Shown in pieces: positions 46,159 to 55,952 of a stretch of DNA of 64,000 nucleotides. The translations under genes and the position numbers were made by a program. Where the stretch lies: assembly GCF_012290005.1 (NCBI RefSeq), contig NZ_JAAXMS010000004.1:1-64000 (forward strand). The letters run 5' to 3'. The stretch comes from Crateriforma spongiae. Its GTDB lineage: Bacteria; Planctomycetota; Planctomycetia; Pirellulales; Pirellulaceae. Below the pieces are notes generated by a model. That model was not told the DNA's origin. It saw only the letters and a list, made by a program, of their open reading frames with translations, and made no database searches. Numbering within the stretch: position 1 is the first letter of the stretch; each line of letters begins with the position of its first letter.

Positions 46159-48537
46159 ATGACAGGATCCACTTCGGTGACACAGCATCAACCCAACCGA
46201 CGCGGCGGTTCGACCGAATCGCCTCGCACCGGACTCGGTTTGCCGCTGCGCAATAGCGTCGAAGCGATCAACCTGCCACAACTGATCGCACGCCAGCGAT
46301 GGTTGATTCTGTTTCTTGGCAGTTGCGGGCTGGCGATGGGCGTGGCCTATGCGACGCACGCCGAGGTCTTGTACGAATCGCAAGCCAAAGTCTTGGTGGC
46401 CCAACGTTCGGCCGGCCTGAACAATTCCGGCACGGGCACCGATGTCGTCGACGAAGACGTCTTGGCCAATCACATGGGACTGATCCGGTCACGAAAAATC
46501 GTGTCCGAAGCACTGGCCGAATACGGTCTGATGGAATTGCCGTCCTTGATGGCAAAGGTCAGCGACGAAACGGACCAGGTCGATTACGTGATTCAGAACA
46601 CGTCGATCGGCAAAGGCGGCGACGGGTCGGCTCGCAGCGCAGCGATCATGAACATCACGCTGCAGCACAACAGCCCCGAAGACGTCCAAAAAATCCTTGC
46701 GGCCATCATGCGGCGCTATGAACGCTTCATCGTGTCGCAAGTGGAAAGCGTCATGGGGGAAGCGGGCCGTATGATTCAAGACGCCAAGCGTGCGTTGGAA
46801 GCCGATCTGCAGGAGGCCGAAGAAGAATACTTGGTCAGCCGGCAAAACGCGCCGCTGTTCTTCCAGGGTGAAGGCAGCAGCAACGTCTACCAGGATCGCT
46901 ATCGCCGATTGTCCGAGGAATTGTTGGAACTGGACATCCAACAATCCACCATGCGGACGCGTTTGGATCGGGTTCGCGAATCTTTGAAACATATCGGAGG
47001 CGGTTCGGATCTCAGCGATCACTTGGACAAACTGGCGCTGATCGACAGCGACAGCCTGGAACGCCTGGGGGCGTTTGCTGGTCTGCAAGTCTCCGCATCC
47101 AATTCGGCCGAATTTAAGGCGGCCATGCCCGCCAAAATGGAAGAAGCTCGGGCACAGGTCACCCGGCTGTTGATGCTGAACGCCGAACGTGAAAAGCTGA
47201 CCGCTGTCTTTGGGTCCGGACATCCGAAGGTCCGTGAAATCAACAACGAGATCCAGCTGGTCGAAGACTTCGTTCGTAAAAGCAAAGAACAAACATCCCC
47301 CGAGATGGCGTTCGGCAGCCAAGCGATCAAACCCGACGCGTTGCTGCGTGCCTACATCGGATTCATCGAACACGACATTGCCGCGATCGGTGAACGCCGA
47401 AAAGAATTGATCGCGTTGACCACCGATGCGGAAAGCAAAGCCAAGGAACTGATCGAATACGAGCTAAAGGACTTGGTCCTGCAGAAGAAGATCGCGCGTC
47501 ACGAAGCCATCTTTGACGGCATCGTCGGTCAGTTGCAAGAATTGAACACGGCCAGTGGGCTTAGCGGGTTCCTGTATGAATTCTTGGAAGTCCCCCGGCT
47601 CGGCAAACGCGTTTGGCCCAATGTTCCACTTTGTTCGCTCGGTGGATTGGTGCTCGGGTTGTTGTGCGGCATGGTTCTGGCCGTCGGTAACGAATTGCGT
47701 GACAGCCGGTTCCGCACCGCACAAGAGGTCGACGAAGCGATCGGCTTGCTAAACCTGGGACACGTCGGGCAGATGTCAGCGATTGATCAGGGTATCGCCG
47801 GCTTGGTTGCCACCGACGGGTCGTCCGAATCGGAGGCGTTTCGTCTGGGACGGACGATCTTGCTGCCTGATATCAAATCCAAAAAGGTTCGCAGCATTGG
47901 ATTCACCAGTTCCATGCAGGGCGATGGCAAATCAACGATCGTTGCCAACTTTGCCCAAGCATTTGCACAGGTGGGGCTGAACGTCGTCGTGGTGGACTGT
48001 GACCTGCGGCGTCCAAGCCAACATCGTTATCTCAGCCTGCAAGATCAGCAGGGGATGTCCGAGGTGCTGCAAGCCAAATTGCCGTTGGCCGATGTGATTC
48101 AGCCGACTGAAATTGAAAATTTAAATGCCATCTCGGCAGGCAAAACTCCAGAGAACCCGGCGGAACTACTGCAGGGCGTCAACCTGGACAAGGCGATCGA
48201 ATCGCTGTCAAACCATTTCGATTTGGTCCTGGTCGACCTGCCGCCTGTCCTTGCGGTCAGCGATCCGGCGGTCGTGTTGCCGCGACTGGATGGCGCGGTC
48301 TTGGTCGTTCGCGTGGCGCGGATTCGTCGCGAACAATTGGCCAATGCGATGCAGCGCTTGCAATCCACGGGCGCGAACTTGATCGGTTCGATGCTGAATG
48401 TGGTCGGTGCGGACAAGGAATTTGACGCGGGCGTTTCGCAATACGGTTACTACCGAAACGATTACACGCGGTCGTCCAGCCAGCGTAAGCGTGGTCGCGC
48501 CGCGTCCGCCACGGGCTCCGTCAACAACGCCGCCTAA
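46159..48537 (+). CDS. Wzc-like polysaccharide co-polymerase and tyrosine autokinase
   Basis: The ATG at 46159 gives 792 residues; the upstream frame to 46075 starts with TTG and is not favoured. The N-terminal Wzz domain includes a transmembrane helix (L-I-L-F-L-G-S-C-G-L-A-M) near residues 55-72, a long coiled-coil periplasmic region, and a second membrane helix near residue 500. The C-terminal BY-kinase has Walker A S-M-Q-G-D-G-K-S-T and Walker A' V-V-V-D-C-D-L-R-R-P, and a Tyr-rich tail (Q-Y-G-Y-Y-R-N-D-Y) as autophosphorylation sites. It would regulate chain length and export together with the Wza-like protein. Confidence 0.95.
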   Translation: MTGSTSVTQHQPNRRGGSTESPRTGLGLPLRNSVEAINLPQLIARQRWLILFLGSCGLAMGVAYATHAEVLYESQAKVLVAQRSAGLNNSGTGTDVVDEDVLANHMGLIRSRKIVSEALAEYGLMELPSLMAKVSDETDQVDYVIQNTSIGKGGDGSARSAAIMNITLQHNSPEDVQKILAAIMRRYERFIVSQVESVMGEAGRMIQDAKRALEADLQEAEEEYLVSRQNAPLFFQGEGSSNVYQDRYRRLSEELLELDIQQSTMRTRLDRVRESLKHIGGGSDLSDHLDKLALIDSDSLERLGAFAGLQVSASNSAEFKAAMPAKMEEARAQVTRLLMLNAEREKLTAVFGSGHPKVREINNEIQLVEDFVRKSKEQTSPEMAFGSQAIKPDALLRAYIGFIEHDIAAIGERRKELIALTTDAESKAKELIEYELKDLVLQKKIARHEAIFDGIVGQLQELNTASGLSGFLYEFLEVPRLGKRVWPNVPLCSLGGLVLGLLCGMVLAVGNELRDSRFRTAQEVDEAIGLLNLGHVGQMSAIDQGIAGLVATDGSSESEAFRLGRTILLPDIKSKKVRSIGFTSSMQGDGKSTIVANFAQAFAQVGLNVVVVDCDLRRPSQHRYLSLQDQQGMSEVLQAKLPLADVIQPTEIENLNAISAGKTPENPAELLQGVNLDKAIESLSNHFDLVLVDLPPVLAVSDPAVVLPRLDGAVLVVRVARIRREQLANAMQRLQSTGANLIGSMLNVVGADKEFDAGVSQYGYYRNDYTRSSSQRKRGRAASATGSVNNAA

Positions 48538-48704
48538 GGTGTCGGCAATCACTACCGTATCCAAAACCGATGACACGACACGAAGACTCGCCCAATCCGT
48601 GAGCTTCAAAGACATGGAATCGCAATCAAACCAGGACGCCCCAACGGCCTACGTCGGCTCGGGAACCGGGGATTGCGAATCGACACAGAACAAGGATCGA
48701 TCCC

Positions 48705-49469
48705 ATGGTCAGCGCAGCCACGCTCGCAACCAATCTGATTGACAAAACATTCTATCAGGATTCGGACGGATTTCCGGGCCGCCTAAAACGGATGACAGCG
48801 AAACTGCTGCGGTCATTACCCGGGTCTAGCGTGATCACCAACGACGCCGACCGGCAAGGCGATGTGTTGTTGGCGATGGAGGCGTTGGAAACCGCACTGA
48901 AGCATTGTGACTTTCAAACCGTTCTGGATGTTGGAAGTGGTGCAGGAAAACATGCGGAACTTTTTCACCAACATGGAAAGTCTGTCACGACCATTGATTT
49001 CGGAAAGTCGATCTATTATCAGAAACGCGACCAGCATCGAACGGACATCATCGCGGATTACTATGAATACCAGTTCGATCATCCGTTTGATTTGGTTTGG
49101 GCCAGCCATGTGTTGGAACACCAGCCCAATCCGAATGACTTTCTGAAAAAGGTGCATCGTGATACCAAGGAGGGCGGTTGGGTGGTGATCACCGTGCCGC
49201 CCCTAAAGCACCAAATCGTCGGCGGGCATCTATCACTGTGGAATGCAGGAATGCTGTTGTACCACTTGATCTTCGCCGGGTTCGATTGCCGAACCGCTTG
49301 GGTGAAACGATCGGGTTACAACATCAGCGTGATCGTCGACAAGCGAAGCATCGTTTTGCCAGAACTTCACTATGACAGCGGCGACATCAATCGTCTGTCC
49401 GCATTTTTGCCCCACGGCTTAGGCGAAGGATTTGATGGAAACATTCGTTCCATGAATTGGCCGGATTGA
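48705..49469 (+). CDS. Class I SAM-dependent methyltransferase
   Basis: A 254-residue protein with SAM-binding motif I V-L-D-V-G-S-G-A-G-K-H-A near residues 72-83, an acidic residue after the second strand (T-I-D-F), and D-L-V-W-A-S-H-V-L-E-H near residues 128-138, the post-motif characteristic of the type-11 methyltransferases. A good AAGGA Shine-Dalgarno lies before the ATG at 48705. Position in the locus suggests methylation of a sugar or lipid-linked intermediate, but the substrate is not visible. Its 3' end overlaps the convergent flippase gene by 83 bp. Confidence 0.85.
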   Translation: MVSAATLATNLIDKTFYQDSDGFPGRLKRMTAKLLRSLPGSSVITNDADRQGDVLLAMEALETALKHCDFQTVLDVGSGAGKHAELFHQHGKSVTTIDFGKSIYYQKRDQHRTDIIADYYEYQFDHPFDLVWASHVLEHQPNPNDFLKKVHRDTKEGGWVVITVPPLKHQIVGGHLSLWNAGMLLYHLIFAGFDCRTAWVKRSGYNISVIVDKRSIVLPELHYDSGDINRLSAFLPHGLGEGFDGNIRSMNWPD

Positions 49470-50775
49470 AAACGTTGATGTCCATCACGGATCGCATCAC
49501 GATCGCAGCGGCAACATTGGAAATTGATGCAGCCACCGCCGCGCTGATTGCCGCTCCGATGCCGCCCAGCCACGGCGTCAGAGTCAACGCCACGACGATT
49601 CCGATCACCGCGGACCAACCGATGGCGTTTCGAAATTCGCGGCCGTGACCGCACATCACCATCGCACATCGCACGCAACCAGTGGCCGCATTAATGAACT
49701 GTCCGATCGCCAAGATACGCAACAGGTTGGCGTGCGGGCGAAAACCGTTGCCGAAGATTCCCATGATCGGTTCGGCAAAGATGAATACCAGCACGACGAT
49801 CGGTGCGCTGACTGCAATGATCAGCCCATTGATTTGATAAACCAATCGGCGGATCGCATCGGAGCGGTGCAGCGAACTTAGTGTCGCAAATCTGGGGGCG
49901 ACCACGCTGTCGACGGCGGTCAACAGAAAGCTGACCAGACCGGCCGCGCGATTGGCATTGCTTAACGCTGCGACCACAGCCGGACTGGCAAAGAACGCCA
50001 GGATCAACTGCGACGCCCAGCGGTTGCCTTGGGTGATCCCCGAAGCACTTAGAAGTGGTACCGAATCGGCAATCATTTGCCGCGGATCGATCGACCGTGA
50101 ATAGCGACGTGGCGGGACGAATCGAAACCAAATCAATCCGGCCACGACCACAATCAATGCATTGACGATGGCTGCCGCGAGCATCAGATCTGCGGCGTCG
50201 TGAATTCCGAAGCGATCATCCAGTTGCGTCAAGAGAATGACAGATCCGGGAAACGCTAGGAACGCAAAACACATGTACGTGTTGATCCGTCCAAGTCCTT
50301 GAAAGCCAAAGGCCAGCAATTGAGTCAACGCGAACGGGATCATGGCCCAAGCGGTCGACCGGATGACCGCCTGATAGCCACCTGGATCCCAAAACACGGG
50401 AAGTTCATGACCCGCCAGCCAGACTGCGGAACCGGCCAGACATAAAGCCATGCCGGTGAATCCCACCGAAACCAGGATCACGTCGCTCATCCCCCGGCGA
50501 TCGTTGGTCACCTTCTTCGCCGCGATTTGACGGACGATGGTACTGTCCAATCCCAGACGGGCGAACATCGCAGCGGTGATCATGATGATCTGGCCGACGA
50601 AAAAGCGTCCGGCCTCCTCGGCCCCCATTGCACGGGTGACCGCAACATTCATCAACACACCTGCCGCAGCACCCCCGACGCGCAGCACAAAAGCCAGCCC
50701 GCCGGAGGTCGCCAGTCGAAACAGCCGATTCAGCAAAAATGTTGTCCCATGTGACGTGTCAGGTGGGCTGATCAT
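49387..50775 (-). CDS. Wzx-like flippase (polysaccharide transporter)
   Basis: A 462-residue polytopic protein with roughly 12-14 hydrophobic helices, of the MOP/MATE-like polysaccharide exporter group. It would flip an undecaprenyl-linked repeat unit to the periplasmic side. The R-M-G-A-E-E-A-G-R-F and following segments fit the family. The 83-bp tail-to-tail overlap with the methyltransferase is unusual, but both coding frames are well supported to their stops. It is the last gene of a minus-strand run that starts with the epimerase. Confidence 0.85.
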   Translation of the reverse strand: MISPPDTSHGTTFLLNRLFRLATSGGLAFVLRVGGAAAGVLMNVAVTRAMGAEEAGRFFVGQIIMITAAMFARLGLDSTIVRQIAAKKVTNDRRGMSDVILVSVGFTGMALCLAGSAVWLAGHELPVFWDPGGYQAVIRSTAWAMIPFALTQLLAFGFQGLGRINTYMCFAFLAFPGSVILLTQLDDRFGIHDAADLMLAAAIVNALIVVVAGLIWFRFVPPRRYSRSIDPRQMIADSVPLLSASGITQGNRWASQLILAFFASPAVVAALSNANRAAGLVSFLLTAVDSVVAPRFATLSSLHRSDAIRRLVYQINGLIIAVSAPIVVLVFIFAEPIMGIFGNGFRPHANLLRILAIGQFINAATGCVRCAMVMCGHGREFRNAIGWSAVIGIVVALTLTPWLGGIGAAISAAVAASISNVAAAIVMRSVMDINVFNPANSWNECFHQILRLSRGAKMRTDD

Positions 50776-50861
50776 AAAAGCCCTGGCGTCTGTTCACCAT
50801 GTCGACGGAGCGCCAGAAATACTCGCACCGCCATTCAGTGACCTGCACGCGTAGACAAGAC

Positions 50862-52196
50862 TCATGCACTGTGACGAATTCGATCCATGTCGATCGCCCA
50901 CCATTGTTCGTCATCGGCAGTGATTTCTTCCCGAGTGGATCGTTGGGGCTCGCCCTCGTCGATCAGCGGGCCGTCATCGGCGATTTCGCCGGGTGACGGC
51001 AACGCCATCATGTCATCGATCGATCCGATGGTGGTGTCGGCCACCGGCAATGTGTCTTGCTGTTCGTCGATCGCTTGCTTCGCCAAGGACCGCGACGCAC
51101 TACTGGCACCAATGAAGAACCATCCTATGATGTCATAGCCGGTGAATTCGAACATCCCGAGCAAAAAGTAGATCCATACCAACCGAGTGCAGGAATCCAT
51201 CCGCGTCAGCGGTTGACGAAGGTTCGCAAACACAATCATCAACAACAACAAGGTGGACTGGACACCACCGTCCATTGTTAGGTCGATGAAAATGTTATGT
51301 GAATTGTTCTCGCGATAAAAATGGTCCAAGTCGCGATTCATCATCGCAAATCCGTTGCCCGCACCATGCCCAAACGGATTGGACGTGATCTGTTGTGACG
51401 CTGATTTCCAGATCGCCAAGCGGCCTTGACGCTGGTCTGCCAGACGTTGTTCGGCTTTGATATCGAAACGCTGGGTCAATTGATCCTCATGTCGACCACC
51501 GGCCAACAGCATCACATAAGTCGTCGCACCGATCAGCGCGATCAGCAAGAAGCCGATTCGATACGGATTCCGACGATTCTCCGCGATCCAGAAACAGGAT
51601 GCAGCCAAACAGGCGATCACGCCCGCCCGAGACAACATCAACACACTGGTGATCGCGGCAATCGCCAAAGATGGCAAAAACAAGGACGTTCCCACCAGAA
51701 GTGCCGCCAGCATACCGAGGTGGGTGGATTCCAAATTGGGACCTCCGGAAGCCAGGAACCAAACCGGCGAATTGGATTTTTCCCGGCTGTAGATGGTCGC
51801 CAACTCGCCGTGGTGCATCACATTGCGGGCAATGATGGCGATGATCGTCATCCAGAAGATGACCCGCAGCGTCTGTTTGCGTTCATCCACTGTGGTCCGG
51901 TGAACCCAATCTGCACCCGCAACGCATGCGGCCCCGGCAAACACCAATAAGATTCCACGAATGTTGTATCCGTAGACCCAATAAGTGAACATCGTCGTGC
52001 ACGCCATGGAGATGAAAAAGCACATCTCCAGATTCAGCGTCAGCCGATGGATGCGTGTCGCCCCCAGGATCAATCCGATCGGCAACAGCAAGTGATAGGC
52101 ATTCAGGGTGTTGCCCGTGACGTCATTCTCATAGACCGGTATCTGAACCAGTGTCAGGAAGACCAGTGCAAGGTAGAAGCAATGAATCAGCCGCAT
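50862..52196 (-). CDS. O-antigen polymerase/ligase-like (Wzy-type) membrane protein
   Basis: A 444-residue protein with about ten hydrophobic segments and a large periplasmic loop (about residues 200-320) rich in charged residues, with an H-G-A-G-N-G-F-A and H-N-I-F-I-D segment, the usual architecture for Wzy polymerases and WaaL-like ligases. The C-terminal ~70 residues are cytoplasmic and acidic. It would polymerise the flipped repeat units. Spacing to the KpsS-like gene upstream is 22 bp and to the flippase downstream is 86 bp, supporting one operon. Confidence 0.82.
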   Translation of the reverse strand: MRLIHCFYLALVFLTLVQIPVYENDVTGNTLNAYHLLLPIGLILGATRIHRLTLNLEMCFFISMACTTMFTYWVYGYNIRGILLVFAGAACVAGADWVHRTTVDERKQTLRVIFWMTIIAIIARNVMHHGELATIYSREKSNSPVWFLASGGPNLESTHLGMLAALLVGTSLFLPSLAIAAITSVLMLSRAGVIACLAASCFWIAENRRNPYRIGFLLIALIGATTYVMLLAGGRHEDQLTQRFDIKAEQRLADQRQGRLAIWKSASQQITSNPFGHGAGNGFAMMNRDLDHFYRENNSHNIFIDLTMDGGVQSTLLLLMIVFANLRQPLTRMDSCTRLVWIYFLLGMFEFTGYDIIGWFFIGASSASRSLAKQAIDEQQDTLPVADTTIGSIDDMMALPSPGEIADDGPLIDEGEPQRSTREEITADDEQWWAIDMDRIRHSA

Positions 52197-52218
52197 GATT
52201 TTGACATTCCGATGGGAC

Positions 52219-53490
52219 TCATGCGGCCTGACGTTGCGGCCACGGATCGATCATGCGTTCAAGGCCCATCGGCGTGATCGCATGATCCGCAAAGTAGTCG
52301 GCGTCGGCTAGGAAACGCGTCAAGTAGCGACGCAGCAGATCCGGGCGATCGACAAAAGATTCGAAGAAGGCACGCCCATAAACGGTGACCGGTTTCCCCG
52401 CGATCAGTGCCTCCAGTCCCACGGTCGAATTGATGGTGCAAACGTGACTGGCACGTTGGATTAAACCCGCAGTGTCTTCACGCGTTTGATAGATCTTCAA
52501 ACGTCGTGATCGCAACCGTGTGATCTGCCGATCCACCGCCTGAATCGCCGATCGGTTGGTTTCCGCCGGGTGCGGCTTGATGACCAATGCCAGGCCATCA
52601 CGGCCCGACTGTTCCGCCGCACGATCAATGGCAGCTTGATTGTTGACGTCGCTGTGAAGCAACAGTTGCGTGTCGCAAGAAACCTGCAGCGGCAATAGTC
52701 GAAACGTCGACGGCAAGTCTTTCAGTTTGGACATCGTGTCGTCGACGTCGCTCAATGGCTTGGCTTTTCGCAAACGGTGCCATTTGTCACTAAAGCGACC
52801 CAACATCGCGTTCGGTCGGATCGGATAGATGCCGCGGCCTGCGATGGCGTTGATCCAGTCGCTCGGGCGTTCCCATTGCATCCGGATCGCACTCTTGGCT
52901 TGCGGAACGCCAACCCCCAGCTTTCGGTCCCAGTAGGCCGACTTCCAAGATTCGTATTCCGCCGCCTCGCAATCGGCGTACAACCGCAAACGGTTTGGGT
53001 TGCGGCGGATCGATGACGCTGCATTGACGCCGGAGTCATCGATGAACAGCTTTCCGGGGATGTTGCCGATTTCCATGAATCGCGTGGCGACCGACGGGGG
53101 GCAAACCGCTGCGGCCAATTGTTCAACGAACTGGCTGCCGTTCCAAAGAAACAGGTGAGTCGGATTCATGCGATGCAATTGGGTTTCAATCGCTGCGGAA
53201 ACCGGCGCCGCCAATCGTCGCAAAGATTCCAATGTCACATCGCCACGCAGGCATTCCAGACTCTCCGAAGCGCACTGGTTCAAGCGATCCAAGCTCGTAT
53301 TGCTGCGTACCGATCGACGCCAAGACAGTAATTCCACCGGCGCACCGTGCGACCGCAACAAGCCGTGCGTCGACTTTCGATACGCCAGAAAACGGACGTC
53401 GATTCCCGATTCCTGGCACGCACGGTGAACACGCACGAAGAACCGTGCGCGTTCCACATTGTCGGCCAGAAATAGCAATCGAAGCTTCAT
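52219..53490 (-). CDS. KpsS-like capsule polysaccharide biosynthesis protein
   Basis: The ATG at 53490 gives 423 residues; the longer frame to 53640 is not coding-like. Signatures of the capsule-synthesis family (Pfam Capsule_synth, KpsS/KpsC/LipB) include P-L-Q-V-S-C-D-T-Q-L near residue 270, V-I-K-P-H-P near 310, and I-N-S-T-V-G-L-E-A-L followed by G-K-P-V-T-V-Y-G near 358-380. KpsS-type proteins build the Kdo linker of lipid-anchored capsules. Whether Kdo is used here is unknown. Confidence 0.82.
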   Translation of the reverse strand: MKLRLLFLADNVERARFFVRVHRACQESGIDVRFLAYRKSTHGLLRSHGAPVELLSWRRSVRSNTSLDRLNQCASESLECLRGDVTLESLRRLAAPVSAAIETQLHRMNPTHLFLWNGSQFVEQLAAAVCPPSVATRFMEIGNIPGKLFIDDSGVNAASSIRRNPNRLRLYADCEAAEYESWKSAYWDRKLGVGVPQAKSAIRMQWERPSDWINAIAGRGIYPIRPNAMLGRFSDKWHRLRKAKPLSDVDDTMSKLKDLPSTFRLLPLQVSCDTQLLLHSDVNNQAAIDRAAEQSGRDGLALVIKPHPAETNRSAIQAVDRQITRLRSRRLKIYQTREDTAGLIQRASHVCTINSTVGLEALIAGKPVTVYGRAFFESFVDRPDLLRRYLTRFLADADYFADHAITPMGLERMIDPWPQRQAA

Positions 53491-53734
53491 CGTGGATTGG
53501 CCAAAATCGATGTCGGTGGGCGGCGATCGGGGATTGCCGACTGCTAGGTTCGAAGATGTTTCCCGGGCACCAACCCCGGCGGTGCAAATCAATATTCCAT
53601 TGCGGAAGTAGTTGATTTCCGGGCCCCGGCACAATAGCAAGCCTCGTGAAACTGCTTTTCACGCACGACCACCAGTCGCTTGAACCTTGATAGCCGCGGT
53701 GATCATGACGACCACGTGGCATGCGTTCATCGCA

Positions 53735-54751
53735 CTAAACGCGTCTGATCGCTTTGTAGATCATCGAACGCAGGCCGACTGGGATGATTCGCACGCCCGA
53801 TCGGATCATCAGGTTTTGGACCAGATCCCGCATCGACATCAAGCCTTCGCGGTTCATCGCGGTCAGGTTGGCGAATTCCGAGCGAAGGTAATCCCAGCCA
53901 CCGCGTCGTCGCATGAACGCGTTATCGCCGCGGACGTTGACGTGATACTCCGGCAGATTCGCAAGCCGCATGCCCTGCTTGATCATTCGCAGTGCAATCC
54001 ACCAGTCTTCCATCAGCCCGTCGATTGACGGATAGCCGCCCACACGCATCAGGTCGGCACGCTTGAAGACCGCGGTCACATGGTTAAAGGGGGTGCGTTT
54101 TCGCGAATACTTTTTGATCGCGTCGGGCTGCGCCGGAACTTTGCGATCGGTCAGGCACTGTTGCATCTGATCATCGAACTGGCGGTACCAACCGCCCAAC
54201 AGACTGATGTCCGGATGTTGATCCAGATACGACAGCTGTTTTTCAAACCGATCCGAAAGCGAAACATCGTCGGCATCCATTCGGGCAACATAGTCATAAC
54301 GACAATGCTGCAGGCCCACGTTCATCGCTTTGGCAAGTCCGATATTGTTCTTGCATCGAACCACGCGAACGTTGTGCATCGGCTGGGCTTCCCAGTGATC
54401 GATGACCGTTTCCAGGTCTTCGCTGACCGGACCGTCAACCACCAAGATGACTTCGTCGGGACGCCGCGTTTGTTTTGCGGTGACGCTGTCGATGGCTTCC
54501 CAAAAATGGATCGGGTCGTCGTTCCGATAGACCGACATCAACACCGAAAACCGGTTCTGGCGAAGCCCCGAAGTCGCCCGACTGGGCCGCACCGGTGTGC
54601 CGGCCGATTGTTTCAAAGCGACCGCGGTTTGTGGGGCGGATCCGTTTCGCGCCGACCCGGGGTCGGTTCTGCGAGATGCCGGCTGCGTGACGCCACCGTG
54701 AAAACGGTTCAATCGGGGCGCACCGGCAGACCGGTCCTGTCGTGAATCCAT
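53735..54751 (-). CDS. Family 2-like glycosyltransferase
   Basis: A 338-residue GT-A type glycosyltransferase. The first ~68 residues are Arg/Ser/Gly rich and look disordered; the catalytic part begins F-S-V-L-M-S-V-Y-R-N-D-D. The metal-binding D-x-D is in R-M-D-A-D-D-V near residue 155, and the E-A-I-D-S-V and A-M-N-V-G-L motifs are present. The acceptor is not visible. The leader mRNA can form a hairpin that abuts the ATG (see the regulatory entry). It lies between the KpsS-like gene (244-bp gap) and the epimerase (136-bp gap) on the same strand. Confidence 0.9.
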   Translation of the reverse strand: MDSRQDRSAGAPRLNRFHGGVTQPASRRTDPGSARNGSAPQTAVALKQSAGTPVRPSRATSGLRQNRFSVLMSVYRNDDPIHFWEAIDSVTAKQTRRPDEVILVVDGPVSEDLETVIDHWEAQPMHNVRVVRCKNNIGLAKAMNVGLQHCRYDYVARMDADDVSLSDRFEKQLSYLDQHPDISLLGGWYRQFDDQMQQCLTDRKVPAQPDAIKKYSRKRTPFNHVTAVFKRADLMRVGGYPSIDGLMEDWWIALRMIKQGMRLANLPEYHVNVRGDNAFMRRRGGWDYLRSEFANLTAMNREGLMSMRDLVQNLMIRSGVRIIPVGLRSMIYKAIRRV

Positions 54752-54782
54752 AGGACAGCCTCTTTTGAGGGGGAGCTGTCCT
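54752..54782 (-). promoter_or_regulatory. Leader hairpin abutting the glycosyltransferase start
   Basis: On the minus strand, AGGACAGC and GCTGTCCT form a perfect 8-bp stem with a 15-nt loop. Inside the loop CTC and GAG can pair around AAAA, extending the stem through a 5-nt bulge. The 3' arm ends directly before the ATG at 54751, and the only plausible Shine-Dalgarno (GAGG) lies inside the structure. This is a candidate translational control element; whether it forms in vivo is untested. Confidence 0.55.
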
Positions 54783-54887
54783 GTTCATCGACTCAAAATC
54801 GCGACACATCGACGCTTTGTCACAAAATCAAAAGACTTTCTAAAGTCGTCGGGGGGTCTGAGTCGCCCACTTGATACAACCCGGTTA

Positions 54888-55877
54888 TCAGGCTGTTTCG
54901 CAGATTCCGGGCAACTTGACTAACCATTCTCGGTTGTCCTGGTACCAGGCGACGCATCGTCGCAAGCCTTCTTCCAGACTGATTTCGGGTTTCCATCCCA
55001 GCAAACGATCGGCCTTTTCAATGTTGGCCCAAGTCGACTCCATGTCGGCCACGTGTGCGGGCTTGCGATCCACGACCGCTTTCTTGCCCAACAGTTCTTC
55101 GATGATGCCGATCACCTTGTTGATCGAATGTGGTTGATTGCCGCCGCCCAAATTGATGATCTCGTACCCCAGCGGTTTGGTCGCCAGGATCGTGCCGCGT
55201 GCGATGTCATCGACAAAGGTAAAGTCGCGTGACTGTTCTCCATCGCCGTACACGGTGATCGGATGGCCTTGGTCGATCAGATAAACGAATCGAAAATAGC
55301 TCATGTCCGGTCGGCCGGCGGGTCCGTAAACGGTGAAGTACCGGACGACGGTGGTGTCGATGTCGTAAAGATAGTTGTACGAATACGCCATCGCTTCGGC
55401 CGCCTTCTTGGTCGCCGCGTACGGTGAAATGGGCGTGTTGACCGATAGCGATTCGACAAACGGCATCTCTTGGCCGGCATACAGCGATGACGTGGATGCC
55501 AACACGTACTTGCGGATCCCGTGCATCCGCATTTCTTCCAACAGGTTCAAGTTGCCCAGGGCATTGGTCTGCATGTAGACGTAAGGGTTTTCCATGCTGT
55601 AGCGCACGCCGGCACGCGCGGCCAAATTCAGCACCACGTCGAACTGATAGTTTTCAAAAACATCGCCCAACGTGATGCGGTCACTGATGTCCACCGCGTG
55701 GAAGTGAAATTGGCTGTGACGACGCAACTGGTCCAACCGGTGGAACTTCAGCGAGATGTCGTAGTAGTCGTTCATGTTGTCGATACCCACCACATCCACG
55801 TTGTGGTCGTCGATCAACTGGTGGCAAACACGCGAACCGATGAATCCGCCACAACCGGTAACCAGGACTCGTTTCAT
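54888..55877 (-). CDS. UDP-glucuronate 4-epimerase-like SDR
   Basis: A 329-residue extended SDR. The N-terminal G-C-G-G-F-I-G-S is the NAD-binding motif, with N-M-N-D-Y-Y-D downstream as in UDP-glucuronate 4-epimerases. The catalytic Tyr and Lys are in S-P-Y-A-A-T-K-K-A near residues 151-159, and a V-Y-G-P-A-G-R-P-D-M segment plus D-F-T-F-V-D-D fit the sugar-nucleotide group. The enzyme would produce UDP-galacturonate for the capsule. It is the first gene of the minus-strand run of this locus. Confidence 0.93.
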   Translation of the reverse strand: MKRVLVTGCGGFIGSRVCHQLIDDHNVDVVGIDNMNDYYDISLKFHRLDQLRRHSQFHFHAVDISDRITLGDVFENYQFDVVLNLAARAGVRYSMENPYVYMQTNALGNLNLLEEMRMHGIRKYVLASTSSLYAGQEMPFVESLSVNTPISPYAATKKAAEAMAYSYNYLYDIDTTVVRYFTVYGPAGRPDMSYFRFVYLIDQGHPITVYGDGEQSRDFTFVDDIARGTILATKPLGYEIINLGGGNQPHSINKVIGIIEELLGKKAVVDRKPAHVADMESTWANIEKADRLLGWKPEISLEEGLRRCVAWYQDNREWLVKLPGICETA

Positions 55878-55952
55878 TGACGCTCAATCAGGCGAAAGGT
55901 GAGAGACAGTTTTCAAGCGGACCGTTGTCACCCGGTCTTGGACGATACGCAA

